DNA of 64,000 nucleotides from Aristolochia californica (lineage: Eukaryota; Streptophyta; Magnoliopsida; Piperales; Aristolochiaceae). Positions 22,807 to 34,611 of the stretch are shown here, piece by piece (positions within the stretch are counted from its first letter, which is position 1; each line of letters opens with the position of its first letter). The notes beneath the pieces were generated by a model. That model made no database searches and had not been told where the DNA came from. It saw nothing but the letters and a program-made list of their open reading frames with translations. Position numbers and translations under genes: made by a program. Location of the stretch: the NCBI GenBank assembly GCA_029961685.1, contig JARWKL010000008.1, forward strand, positions 2,668,501 to 2,732,500, in the 5' to 3' direction.

Positions 22807-24658
22807 TAAAGAATTTTAGAGCAGAGAGCTCGAAAGCCCTAGAATTCAACAGGAAATAGCCAGATCAATGGAGGTAGTTGGGAGGGAAATATGACGATCT
22901 GGGTAGGGCGGTGGTTCTCCGTTTCCAGGAAACGCCTCCAGCTTCTGTTTCTCAAGTAGTCGTCTGACTAAACACGCCTGAAGCAACTCAGCATAATTTT
23001 TAGTAACATTTGGTATTATTTAAATGACAAAAATGCCCTGGAGTCAGGGCTCGTGAGTGTGAAGAATTCAAAACCGCGTGGCTGGTATAAGACTTTTCGT
23101 GTGACATCACGGAGTGACGTGTCAAGGACGGTGACACTCCGGTCTAGTCGAAACGGAGTTCCCAAGATCCGGTCTGCGGCCCATAGATTCGGATCCTTCA
23201 GCGCCATTTACGAGTCCAATTATATTATTGAGGTCCGTTGGGACCCGATTAAAGAGTCTTGCCCACATCAAGGTCCGATTAGTAATTATTTAGATAATAA
23301 TTTTAGTTCAATCCTACATAAGATGTATCGGCCCACTAAAGGCCGACACGGTTGATACGCCTGACATACATCAGAAAACCGATAAGCTCACCAATCATTA
23401 AAAAAGCAACCGGTGCAAACTGCACTTGCTAAGTCACAAGTACCCCTTGAAGATCGGGTTGTACCTGATGGCGAGTCCCATCTTGAAGCAAAAATTAATG
23501 ATGACGAAGGCGAAAGTGTTAGCGAGTATTTCCGCCCTTCCTCGCTCTGCCCTACCGCATCAGCAGAAGGGCGACGCAGAGGGGGAGGGATCGGATCCTC
23601 CCTTTTCTCGTTCTCTTTTCATCCGGCGGGGAGCAAGATAAGGGAGGCAGGTTTAGCAGGCCCCCCTGCTCCCGCTTTTTTCTTCAGTTTCCTTTTTTTT
23701 TTTTTTTTTGTTTTTCAGATTGGCAGGCGGGTGGGAGGGAAGACGACGTGCCCCCCCCCTAAAAGGCGGATCTTCGGCTGACTAAAAGAAAGAGTAAATA
23801 TAAGTTATTAATAATATTAAATATTAATAAACCAGCATAATTTTTCGAGCGTTTTGCTTGAAAAATCTCAAGTTTGGCATGTTTAAGTTTTAGCTCGAGC
23901 CGAGGACAAATAAGCTCCTTCCTCGGCTGATTACCGCCTCTGGGTTCGCTTCCCGACAGCTCGGGGCGACATTCACTTTCAGTCAAAACCTTATTGTACA
24001 CTTCCCTGGCCAATATCTCACCGTCGGACTCGGTGGCGACTTACCCTATCTTGTCTCGCCCTCGGCGGCCCGTTACATAAGCTATTTGTGGACTCCTGTT
24101 TGCTTGTTTCGAAACCCTAAAGTTCCCGTTGCCTCTTATTCTTTCTCGCCATTGAATTGTCCGATTTAGCACGCTCTTCAGACTTCTATTCGAGCAAAGC
24201 AGGTCAATTTTTCTTTCTCCCCTTCTCATTATCATGATTTGTGAATAAAATTTTAATTTTCCACTTTGTCATTGTTCTGTTCTCTTCTTTTGTTTTTTGA
24301 TTCTTACGAAGTGTATTCAACCACATCGAATGCAACTCCTAGTTCATACTCTAAGTAGAATCCGTTGAAGTTATTTTTATCGGTTGATTTTGAGAATTTA
24401 AAAAAGGTGTGGAGTTGTACATGTTAAGACGCCGGTCTCACTTTCTATCGCGGTTTCTTACATATACTGATTATGAAGAATGGTGATATAGATGGTCAAG
24501 GAGATAGAGTTTGGTTCTTTTGGCGTTTGCTGAACGGAAAGAACCAAACAAAATTTATATCTAAGATTAGATTTTCCTCTTCAGCTTCTAATTTTTGCCT
24601 TCTAATTGAATACCGGAATTCCAGACAGGTTCAGAAGATTTGTAGCCGCACTTTTACC
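22807..24658. other. Divergent intergenic region between P4H and DNAJC17-like genes
   Basis: It holds both promoters and the DNAJ 5'UTR. A probable 5'UTR intron of the DNAJ gene runs from 24203 (AAAGCAG|GTCAAT) to 24628 (CCAGACAG). Between about 23040 and 23780 there is GC-richer sequence with open frames but no known domain; it looks like an old transposon remnant, unproven. A T run (23692-23710) and a C run (23752-23759) are simple sequence. Confidence 0.4.
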
Positions 24659-27600
24659 ATGGACGCTGACGTTGACCATTACGAAATCCTTGGCCTGCCT
24701 TCTGGGGAAGAAGGCATGAAACTTACTCTCAAGGAGATTGAAAAGGCATATCGAACAAAAGCTCGCCAAATTCATCCAGACAAAAACTTGAATGATCCAC
24801 TCGCCAAATCGAAATTCCAGCAGCTCCAATCCTCCTTCCAGATCCTTAAAAGTGAGACTGCAAGAAAGGCTTTTGATGATCTCATCCGTGCAAAACTTGA
24901 GCGTGTGCGCCGTGATTATCATTTGGACGCCAAGCGGCGGAAAATGGTATCTGATTTGGAAGCTCGTGAGCAGGCATCTTTTGTTCCAGATCCACAGGAG
25001 AAATTGAGGAAACAAGAGGAGGAAGCTAAGAAGAAATTTCAGAAAGAAATTGCAAAAATCAGGGAGATGCTTGCAAAGAAAAGGACAGATGCGGTGAAAG
25101 TTGGGCTGGAGGAGAAGGAAAAAGAGGGCACAAGTAGTGGGCTCGCTCTGAATAAAGAGAAGATTTTAAAGGTTTCATGGGAAAAGGGTGGGGAAGAGTA
25201 TGACTCAACGAGGTTATGGGAATTATTTGGGAAATTTGGAGAGGTTGAAGATGTGGTAATCCGGACAGGGGCCAAAAAGAAAAGGTCTGCTCTAGTTGTC
25301 ATGGCATCAAAAGAAGCTGCGGTAAGTTGTTTTTTTTTTGCTTTCCTTGCTGAATAATATCCAAGTTCAATGTTCTATTCCAGTATTTTCTGTTCTATGC
25401 AGATATTGAAATTTTGACTTCATTAAAGAATAAATCATTGCCCCAAGTTGACGTGTGAAATTAGTGGGTGTAATTTGCTATCCTACCTGATTGAACTTAA
25501 AATATCTTCAAATCAGACGCTAGACGCCTTTGCTTTTATCTTGATCTGAAAGAAATTCCTTGACAGGCTAGTGAACAAACTACGAGTTGCTAGGTCCATT
25601 ACTAGTTTGGTCCTCTTATATTTATTACCTCATCTATTTCTTGTCTGTACCTCATCTTTTAGTCAAAAACCTTCTACTTGGCACAGAAAGTCTCTGTCAG
25701 ACACGTTCAAACCATCTCAAAGGGTTCTTTCTTATTTGCTCGCCTGCATTTTTTCTATTGAATCTCTAATATTTTAATTTATGAGTTCTCCTTTTTAGTT
25801 TGACATAGATCTACCACAATATTGGTATGCGGCTTTTCTATACCTCCTACTTTTCTCTTTGTTAAGATTCCTGGCCTCCTTTTGCTGATATCACAAAGGA
25901 AATTATTTCAGCTGGTATAATTTTATCATAAATGTTTGCAGCTGTTTGCAAGTTTTGGTTCAAAATTCCTTCTCTTTCTTGAGCTTCCTCAACTATTTTC
26001 TTTGCAAATTGAATTTCTGGGAAGTTTAGTTGCTGTCAGAAGTGTCTAGGACATGCTTTAATCTCTTAGAAATCTCTGCCATCTTGTGATCTGTAATATA
26101 TTGAGTGTTCTGCTTTGTATTATTTAACTTGGTAGTAGACCAAGAGATGTCTCCACAATGGGTGGGCATGGGTCAGTTCGGGGACGGATTTCCCAAAACC
26201 TGAACCCATCCTTAAACCTTGATCCCAAACTCAAACCTGAAAAAAAAAACCGAACGTCCCAACCCATCCACACCCCGTCCCCCCACCCCAACCCTCCATT
26301 ATTGATCAATCCCCAGCCCATCCCCGCCCAGTCCTTAAGATAATAGCTCATTTAAAATTTTTATAAACCTGTAAAAACTATAGTTTTGTTTAAAAACTTA
26401 CAAAAATCTCAATTCACCACAAAAATCCTATTACAAGTTTATACCCCTAAGAAAATTATAAAATTACATCTTTGTATAATAAAATATGTGTCATTTATAT
26501 ATTTTTAAAGGCCATTACACGTATAAAATCCTGCGAGTTGGGTTTGGCACGGGTTTGGTTCGGGGAAACCTGAAACCCAATGGTTTTTTTTTCCTAGCTC
26601 CATCCCCGACCCATGAGGTGAAATCTAATACTCATCCCTGGGTTTTCAGGTTGGGTCTGGTCTGGCCGACCTCTGCTTCTTTTTCCTGAATTATGGTTAA
26701 TGTACTGTGAAGTAGGAATATATCTCAGATTTTTAAGAGAGATAAGGACTTTCTGGAAGCAACTACTCTAGCAGTTACTTGGTATGTTTAGCGTAACCAT
26801 GATGAATGTCTTGTTGAAGACATCTAAAGAAGTCATGTTGTTGATCATGAATGCTTGATGAATTAGGTGTTGAAAAGATATTGCCTCAAGATTGAGTAGG
26901 AATATATTAAATTTGTAGGTGTCTCCTCTGAAACAAGTAAAGAAAAGTTCCCTTTTCCATAAAAAAGAAAAAAAGTAAAGTAAAGCTCCTTGGAAGTGGC
27001 AATTTGCTGTAGGAGATTGAAACCTTGCTTCTTATCTTGAAAGGTATTAGATGACATCCTTTGGGAGAAAATTGATAACAAATTGTTGGACATCCTGATG
27101 TTGTTTTTTTATAATCTGTCTGTATCTTTTCCAATCGCGTCATCTCTCATGTTGTTTCTATTATATTTTTTTGTACGTATGCACTGTTGGTAGTGGTTAA
27201 TTTGTGTGGTAGCTACATTACTGTCAGATAAAAGTTGTTTCATGTCTTAATGTTGTAGAATTGCAAGATTAAGAGGATTAAAGAGGAAGAAAGGAGGAAA
27301 ATCGAGAGACTAAGGAGAGGGAGAAGCAGCTTTGAAGAGCTGCGATGAATTCAGGGCTGAAAAGATCGAGCCCTCTTTATCCCATTCACTTATGTGAGTT
27401 TTACATGAAAGGACCATTCTGCTCCTTATTACAAAAATATGTATAACTTCAGAAATACATATCAGAATTAAATGAAACTTGAAATATAAAGTCGTGATAA
27501 GTCGTCTAGCTTGCTGTAGCCACATGAGACCAATATGAGATTGTGAAATTACGAGAATTCCCCAATACCAGTATTCTAACGAATGTCACATGTGATTGTG

Positions 27601-29974
27601 TTTGAAATAGAGTTTAATTAAGTACCTGAATAAGTCTGTAAGTTTTATGAAAGAAACACCTTTATGTTCAAAATAGTGCACTAATTTGTGCATGAGAGAA
27701 AGGAGGCTGGACTCAACCTTGACTGCACCCTACTTTTTTTTCTTAGGAAAGTCACATTATTTATGAGGATGCCTTTTATTTATTCTATTATGGCAATGCC
27801 ATTATCTCAATTTTGTTATTAAAAGTTGGTAATGTTAAGGAATAGGCTCACATAGATTAGTGAGTACAAAGATCTTGAGTTTATTAGCTGGAAAAGAGGT
27901 TTCCTAAGTTTGCTAGTCATTTTAGGATGGGCTTTGGACCCAACTTAACATGGTATCAGACCGGGTATTCATATGTGGGCCTACACCTAAATTATCCACT
28001 TGTAGAGCCACAAAAGAGGGCCTACATCTAACTATCCACTTGTAGAGCCACAAAAGAGGACCTACACCTAAACTATCCACTTGAAGAGCTACAAAAGAGG
28101 GCCTATATCTAAATTATCCACTTGTAGAGCCACAAAAGAGGGCCTACACGTGAGAGGGAGTGTTAAGGATTAGTCCCACATAGATTAGTGAGTAAAACAA
28201 ATCTTGAGTTTATTAGCTGGAAAAGAGGTTTCCTAACTTGGCTAGTCATTTTGGGATGGGCCTTAGACCCAACTTAACAAGTAAAATAAAGAAAATTTTC
28301 AAAACCATATTAATCATGAATGTATGGGATACGAAGTATTATAGAATAAGAACATATCAAGTTTCAAGTCATTAAATTCGAATTTAATGGTTAATTAAAT
28401 ATTGGGTACACCAAGCTTAGATGGACTAGGGTCCATATGAATATAATTTGTTTGAAATTGCCTTTCTATTTTTTTTTTTTTATGAAATTGCCTTTCTATT
28501 CTTGTGCATAATTCCTTGTGATTAAATGAATGCCGTTTGAAGTTTAAATCCAAGATCAGCACAGATAGCTTTCTGGTTGTTGTTTTACTTGGCAGAGAAT
28601 AACTGTGGCATGTCATTTGCCAGGTTGCTGCAACACATAAAATGTGTGGCAAGCTGTCAAACCCTTTGCTTGTGCTTCCTCTTGAACCCTCTTCAGCTGA
28701 TGTGCCAAGCATCTCTCGTACAATAAATGCTGCAGCAGATCCTCCAAATCTGGACCATCTTGTTGGTGCTGGTTATCAGAAAAATGAAGATTCCATACTG
28801 GAGAAGCTCCGAAAGGTTTTTGAAATGCTCTTGGAACCATTTATTTGTGTATTTCATTTCTTTTGGAAATCTTAGTACTTGTAGATTGCTGAGTTCCTGT
28901 CATTTTGTCTGTGATAAAAAATGGTCATGATAAATTATCGTTTTCAATTATTCTCTTGCAGTTTTGTACTGGCCTTGCAAAAAGTTCATCTTATTTCCTT
29001 TTAAACTGTTTCTAGTGATTGAGAAATTTGTGCCTTCATGACATTGCTTTAGTTCTGTTTAGAAACTCATCACATGTTTGTACTTTGCTATTGATGATTC
29101 CATACTGGAGAAGCTCCGAAAGGTTTTTGCAATGCTCTTGGAACCATTTATTTGTGTATTTCATTTCATTTGGAAATCTTAGTACTTGTAGATTGCTGAA
29201 CTCCTGTCATATTGTCTGTGATAAAAAATGGATATGATAAATTATCGTTTTCAATTATTCTCTCGTAGTTTTGTACTGGCCTTGCAAAAAGTTCATCTTA
29301 TTTCCTTTTAAACTGTTTCTAGTGATCGAGAAATTTGTGCCTTCATGACATTGCTTTAGTTTTGTTTAGAAACTCATCGCATGCTTGTACCTTGCTATTG
29401 ATGATTCCATACTGGTGAAGCTCCGAAAGGTTTTTGCAATGCTCTTGGAACCATTTATTTGTGTATTTCATTTCTTTTGAAAATCTTAGTACTTGTAGAT
29501 TGCTGAGTTCCTGTCATTTTGTCTGTGATAAAAAATGGTCATGATAAATTATCGTTTTCAATTATTCTCTTGTAGTTTTGTACTGGCCTTGCAAAAAGTT
29601 CATCTTATTTCCTTTTAAACTGTTTCTAGTGATTGAGAAATTTGTGCCTTCATGACATTGCTTTAGTTCTGTTTAGAAACTCATCACATGTTTGTACCTT
29701 GCTATTGATGAGCTTCAGAATTGTAGGGATTATTGAATGTGTCCATTTGTCACATTGATATGTTTCAACTCTCGCTCATTAATTTGTTTTTTTAAGTATT
29801 TCTTAAGTGTTTTTGATTGATACAAATTATTTTGGTTCTTATTCCTTTTTTCGTATAAATGACTATTATTCACTGGAAGTTTTAGATTGACTTGAAAAGA
29901 AAACAACCATTCTTGTCCAATAGGCTGCGGAAAGGCAGAAAGAAGCAAGCGAAGCATCAAAGACGGCTGTTTGA
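24659..29974 (+). CDS. DNAJC17/Cwf23-like protein: J domain plus RRM, 3 coding exons
   Basis: Exons 24659-25321, 28624-28815 and 29924-29974, all phase 0, give 301 aa, close to human DNAJC17. Residues about 5-75 form a J domain with the HPD motif at 39-41 (QIHPDKN), which stimulates Hsp70 ATPase. A charged helical stretch (about 90-165, rich in K/E) follows, then an RRM-like domain (about 170-250: ILKVSWEKGG, LWELFGKFGEVEDVVI, SALVVMASKEAAVAA). This pairing is specific for the DNAJC17/yeast Cwf23 family, linked to pre-mRNA splicing; nuclear location is inferred. The start chosen sits in ACCATGG directly before the J domain; an in-frame ATG at 24473 exists but would lie inside a likely 5'UTR intron. 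The 3.3-kb first intron carries a TRIM and the second a tandem triplication. Confidence 0.92.
26140..26690. repeat. Probable hAT-type non-autonomous repeat in DNAJ intron
   Basis: The left part (GGGTGGGCATGGGTC, then a C-rich run of ccaaacccatcc type) and right part (a G-rich gggttttcaggttgggtc) have opposite strand composition around an AT-rich core, the look of plant elements whose ends carry repeated short motifs. No exact inverted termini or 8-bp duplication were resolved. Confidence 0.35.
27833..28279 (+). mobile_element. Complete TRIM retrotransposon (TGTTAAGG family) in DNAJ intron
   Basis: 447 bp. LTRs 27833-27950 (118 bp) and 28161-28279 (119 bp) start TGTTAAGGA and end CCAACTTAACA. 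Directly after the first LTR is TGGTATCAGA (tRNA-Met primer site); directly before the second is AGAGGGAG (polypurine tract). The internal 210 bp is four to five tandem copies of a roughly 45-bp unit (ccacttgtagagccacaaaa). Flanks GGTAA and AGTAA are a 5-bp target duplication with one change. No protein is encoded. A close relative lies at 60582-61006. Confidence 0.93.
28789..29710 (+). repeat. 307-bp tandem triplication spanning the exon 2 donor of the DNAJ gene
   Basis: Copies begin at 28789, 29096 and 29403 with a constant 307-bp period and are nearly identical. The first copy starts inside coding exon 2, so copies 2 and 3 each repeat its last 27 nt (starting GATTCCATACTGGAG) together with the splice donor (AAAG|GTTTTT). 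Each unit also contains a T-rich acceptor-like AG (…TCTCTTGCAG, …TCTCGTAG, …TCTTGTAG). Confidence 0.95.
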
Positions 29975-31541
29975 AGGCCAGACTTAGCTCATTGTTTTTC
30001 ATTTGTAAACCAGGTATTGCTGCAGTCAATAGATTTTTTCCTTCAGAATCATCATTGAATTGATTAAGCTTAAGAACTAGTTATTGTCCAGGTTCTGATT
30101 CATGGTCAGAGTTTCCAAAAAAATATAAAATCCAGGTCCATGTGGTGCAACATCGTGGCCAAAAGAATCAAATCAAAATGTTTCCAAAAAGGATTTACTG
30201 TAGTATTAATGGTAGGTTACCAGTGATCTACTTTTGTACCATATCTTCTATATATTTTGGTCTTCACTTTTGAAGATGAAAAAAGAATTGTTTTTCATTG
30301 AATATTCTGCAGGTCTTGTACAAGGAAAACTAGTGCTACAAGGAAATCAAACCCAAAAGCATTTTGGAGACATTCATGGTAAAATTTGCTATGCCAATGC
30401 AGAAAATTGGGGAAATATGACAGTGAAGAGCTGGGAGATGGTTCAGATAGTGCTCCATACCGGAAAAGTCATCTGCGTCACAATCAATCCCTGGAGAAGG
30501 CTTGAAAAATGGTGATGATCTTCTGTGTTGTATCATGTTTTTGTGAATGAATCGAATTGAAGAAGAGCCTGACAATTTCCAGTGGCTTTCAACGGGTTAA
30601 TTGCAAAAACGTTCTGGCTAAAAAGGATTCACTTGCCAGTCGTATCTTCGTACAGCTGCACCATGGGAGCGGGGGTAGCTTTTCCTGTGATAATTGAAAT
30701 CCAACTATTTCATTGTTTTGAGATTCCCCATGATGCATACCTGGTTCATCGTATCTCAGTATAAAACTTTGGAATAGCGTAATGTGGATCTTACATGAAG
30801 AGACAATCTTGGTTGCCTGACTGAAGTAGTGAACCAAGAACTAAAAAGGAGAATTTATGTTTAAGATTGGGCGAGTGGAGACTCTTTAGCCCCAGTTTGT
30901 TGGTTGGTGTCTCAAGTAAGAAGGCAAAAGATGACCTCGAGTTCTCTGATTGGAAGGAGAGTTCTGGTCCTAAGGTTTACCTGGATGAATAAAAATGTGT
31001 TTTCATGCAAGAGAAGTGCAGTTTCTGCATAAAAAAAAATTGTGAGGTAGCTGGATGTGGACTCAGGCATGGGTTACAGGTAGATATTCTAACTCTAAAG
31101 ATACATAAGATTATTGTATTTGGATATCATGGAAGCTAGTTCAAGTTTTCTTGACAGGGTACAACTGGACAAGAGTATCTTATCTCCAACCATTACTTGT
31201 GCAGAAAGTGCACACATCCTCTTCATCCTATCGAGGATTTGAATCTTGGACGGGGAGGTGGCTTTTCCATCTGACCAAGAGGCGATTCATTGGTCTACGA
31301 AATCCTTAAAACCATGGGAGTTGTTAAATGAATAAAACATTTTTAATATGGGATGAAAGGGTCTCATTTACGGTACTAGTCCTGTCACTGCAAGCAAATC
31401 CGATACTAGGTAAAGCCTTACCCTTCGCTTTGATCTTCAGTCGGATTTTTTTTTTTTTTTTTTTGTCCTTGCTGTACAAGGTACCTTCCACTTCTTTGAG
31501 GGTCTACCTTGCAAAATTATAAATCCTTTTCACCGATCTTA
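29975..31541. other. Intergenic between convergent DNAJ and PP2A B' genes
   Basis: 3' flanks of two convergent genes. Short open frames (for example 30234-30515) have no recognisable domain. A T run sits at 31447-31464. Nothing else supported. Confidence 0.45.
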
Positions 31542-33037
31542 TTAATTAGATACAGGTGTACTACATGAATGCGAAGCTAACTGGGTATTAGCTGCAGCCA
31601 TTTCTAGTCTTTCCCACATCAATTTTCTCTTCTCCTCCTCTTGATCGGTAGCAGATGCTCGGAGATTGATCTCTTGGAGGCATTTGGAGTAGAGGACAGG
31701 CTCCATATCTTCCAGCACCGACTTGACATCTAATGTTAGTTGCCTGATGGCTTTGCTCCAGTGCCAATTCAGGTTCTTCTCAAGGGCTTCCACTATTGCT
31801 GGAAGTACCTTCTCCATAGCCACTGATGTCATTCTAACAAAATGCCCATTGTTCCATACATACAATGCCCGCTCTGCCACCTGAACAAAATTACTGAGTT
31901 TGTATTAGATTAGAATGCTCAACAATATGAGAATTGAGACCCAGAAGGGATAGAAACAAATTAGGAATTTTGATCTTTAAACAGCACAGAGATCTGATAG
32001 GGACTCACCTGGGCATTCCAACTGGTCATGCATCGGGCAATTTGTGAACAAATAGGTATTGCAAATCTGACAAACTCTTCAGGATCAATATACTCAATCA
32101 ACTCCTCCATCTCCCCTATAATCAAGACCTCTTTCTGCCAATTCGCGATAGGCCAATATCTCAGAATCCCCTTAGCCACTACCCCGCCAAGCGAAGGCTC
32201 TTTGTGCACGAACTGCGTCACACAGTAAGCCAACTGCCTATAGTAAGTCAGGATCCCTTTGGGCTTGTGCAGGGGAATGAGAACCCTCATCAAGAACTGC
32301 CTGTGTTCTTCCTTTAGCGGAAGAGTAAATCCGTTGATGATACTTCCCCATATCTCAAGCAGTTCTCCGATCCCACAATGGCGTTGTGTGTCGTAAACGA
32401 AGCGGAGAAACACATCGCTCATGGATTTCCTCATGAAGGAGCGGTAGAACGCACATTTGGAATATATACGGTGGTAGATGTTCTTCAGGGCGTCTCTTTC
32501 TTGTCTGTCTTCGCTGTTGAATAAATTCAGGAGGTTGAGAAGGAAGGGTTGGTCGATGTGAGTTCGGAGTATTTGGGGCTCGATACTCAGAACGAGCCTG
32601 TTGAGGATGTCGTAGACGAGGACGAGGTGGGGCCAAGCAGGGCTATACAAAGAATAGAGCTCTTCTTCGTCCAAAAGTCCCGACGGGATGGAAGCGCTGA
32701 AGGGGGGAGGAAGAGGGCGGAAGAGATTGTCGGCGAGCATGGAGAAGAGCGGCGACAAGATTTGATCTTCTAATGGTTTCCTTGATGATCTGATGACGGA
32801 GAGGACCTGATTGAGCTTGTGTCTCTTCAGCGCTTGCTGAGCCGGGGACTCTTCTGGGTCTGTGAAGGTGAAAACGAAGGAACAGATGGAGATCATCGAG
32901 AGAAGTTCTTCCATTTCCGAATCGTGAGAAGGGCTCTCGCAGTCGCCATTGGCGATCGCGTCCAAGTCGAAGAGGTACTGGAGGGTGGTCGATTTCTTCT
33001 TCGCAGAGGCCTTCGGTGCTTTCCTCTGAGCACCCAT
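31542..33037 (-). CDS. PP2A regulatory subunit B' (B56 family), 2 exons
   Basis: Exons 32009-33037 and 31542-31880 join in phase 0 to give 455 aa. B56 subunits are HEAT-like helical scaffolds that direct the PP2A catalytic core to phospho-substrates. Signature blocks are in order: LADNLFRPLPPP, PAWPHLVLVYDIL, FVYDTQRHCGIGELLEIWG, SIINGFTLPLKEEHRQFL, RVLIPLHKPK, YCVTQFVHKEP, LRYWPIANWQKEV and VAERALYVWNN. The start MGAQRK is preferred because the in-frame extension upstream (to 33202) is hydrophobic and unlike the family; the Lys-rich N-terminus is typical. Several blocks deviate from the commoner plant isoforms (for example FVYDTQRHCGIGELLEI against the usual F.FETERHNGIAELLEI), so this is a divergent isoform, shorter than the usual 490-530 aa, mainly at the termini. 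Confidence 0.93.
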
Positions 33038-34611
33038 TTGTTCCCCCAGTCTCTTCTTCTTCTTCTTCAACCTAGGATTCCCAAGACTGCAGAAACCGAA
33101 ACACTCAGAACAGACGATCGAAAGAGAGAAGAAAGAGAGGGGTCTGGTCCAGTGTGGCCTGCTTTCAAGTACTTCGTGGCTGGACACGGAAATAAAAAAC
33201 AAAAGGAGAGCGATATTCTCATGGAGAGCAATCTAGTGAATATCGACGAAAGAAAAATAAATGAGCGTTTGGTGACGAGGATGTCCTTTTTTACATGCAC
33301 GTTTCAGGCTCTCCCAATGTTTTACTCTCTTGACTGCTTGCTGCTTTCCTGTTCTTCGTTTTCTTCTTCTCCATTAACGTCTTGTCATAACGGATTCGGT
33401 GGTTTCAGAGTCCGATTTTCCCGTTTAATTTTTCTACGACATCGATAAACGATAAACTATGGAGCGTGCTGACCAATGATAAGATTCCAGTGCAATGGCG
33501 GTTGGGGAGGACAAAAGGCCTTGTAAGACCTATCCGAGGACAAACGCTCTAAGGGGTCGCTTCTGATACGCATTTTTGGAGCATTGAAGTTTATATAGTG
33601 AGTTTAGATTTGCTATTACACGTAATAATAATGAGCTAATTCCCACTAATCATATGCAAAGTATAAATGAAACCCATTTATAAATGAAACATGGGTTTCA
33701 CTTACCTTCTTCATGTGATTGTGTGACCCTATTTAAAACAGATTCTATTGGTGGTATATGACATTTAGATGACCTTATTTTGGAATTAAGTTTGTTTTAC
33801 ATTCATATCAATTGATGACATTTCCGTTGAATTAATCGAAGGCTTGGTAAAAAATATATATATTTATATATTGGAAGCACTTAAACCCCAATCTGTTATG
33901 TAACAAAGAAACATGGTTCTTCATTGTCAGGATTTCTTTGGTCGGGATCTCTTCTGACTTTGTTGATCCGAAGGAACTTCTACTTTTTGGCCTGGCTTAT
34001 TATGTCCATTTAGTGTAAATATCATTTATAGTTTAACTGACCCACTTTATGATACCCCCAGTACTAAAATTACCTCCGAATTGAAGGCCAAAGCTTTTAG
34101 ATCAGAGAAGCAAATTGACGAGGACAATCGGATTCCTCCTACAAGGTCCTGTATTGTGTCCTAAAAAGGGATCTTCATGGCCAGCATTAATGAGCCAGGT
34201 AAAACCTGAGGTAAAAAATTCATTTACTACTCACCAAATCTAATAACATTTTTGGGGTGACATTAAATGACCTAAAAATTCCCACAACCATCTGTACTCT
34301 GCACTTAATATCTCATTTCAAGTCTGTACTAAACAAACACAAAAAAAAAAAAAGTAAATTTAGGTAACAATACTTCAGAGTAGATAATATATAAGCTTAT
34401 AAACAAACACAAAATAGTTATCACTGTACATATAAGCAAGAAAAGAATGCGCCCACGAGCAGGGTCACATCATTCAAACAACTCAGGCATCTCTCTTTAA
34501 AAAACATAGTTGCTCATTGATGCTCAGTGGGGTCTCGCTCTAACTACCAATTTAGCAAAACCATCAAGGGTGAATGCGGATGCTGCAGAACCCAGAGCAA
34601 GCATTCATCTC
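33038..34611. other. Intergenic, PP2A B' promoter and downstream flank of the F-box gene
   Basis: The first 150-200 bp probably contain the B' 5'UTR (CT-rich on the minus strand). The remainder is AT-rich without a supported gene or repeat boundary. Confidence 0.4.

Noticed and set aside
23040..23780. Possible coding gene in the P4H-DNAJ interval
   Set aside because: Frames on the plus strand (23053-23355, 23413-23781) have no domain and are interrupted by homopolymers; more like an old repeat.
24473..24658. N-terminal extension of the DNAJ protein from the ATG at 24473
   Set aside because: It lies in a probable 5'UTR intron and has no resemblance to the family; the ATG at 24659 starts directly at the J domain.
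30234..30515. Open frame downstream of the DNAJ gene as an extra exon
   Set aside because: The DNAJ frame ends at 29974 with family-typical length; this frame shows no continuity or domain.
33038..33202. N-terminal extension of the PP2A B' protein
   Set aside because: The added residues are hydrophobic and Cys-rich with no family match, and the promoter/5'UTR is expected here.
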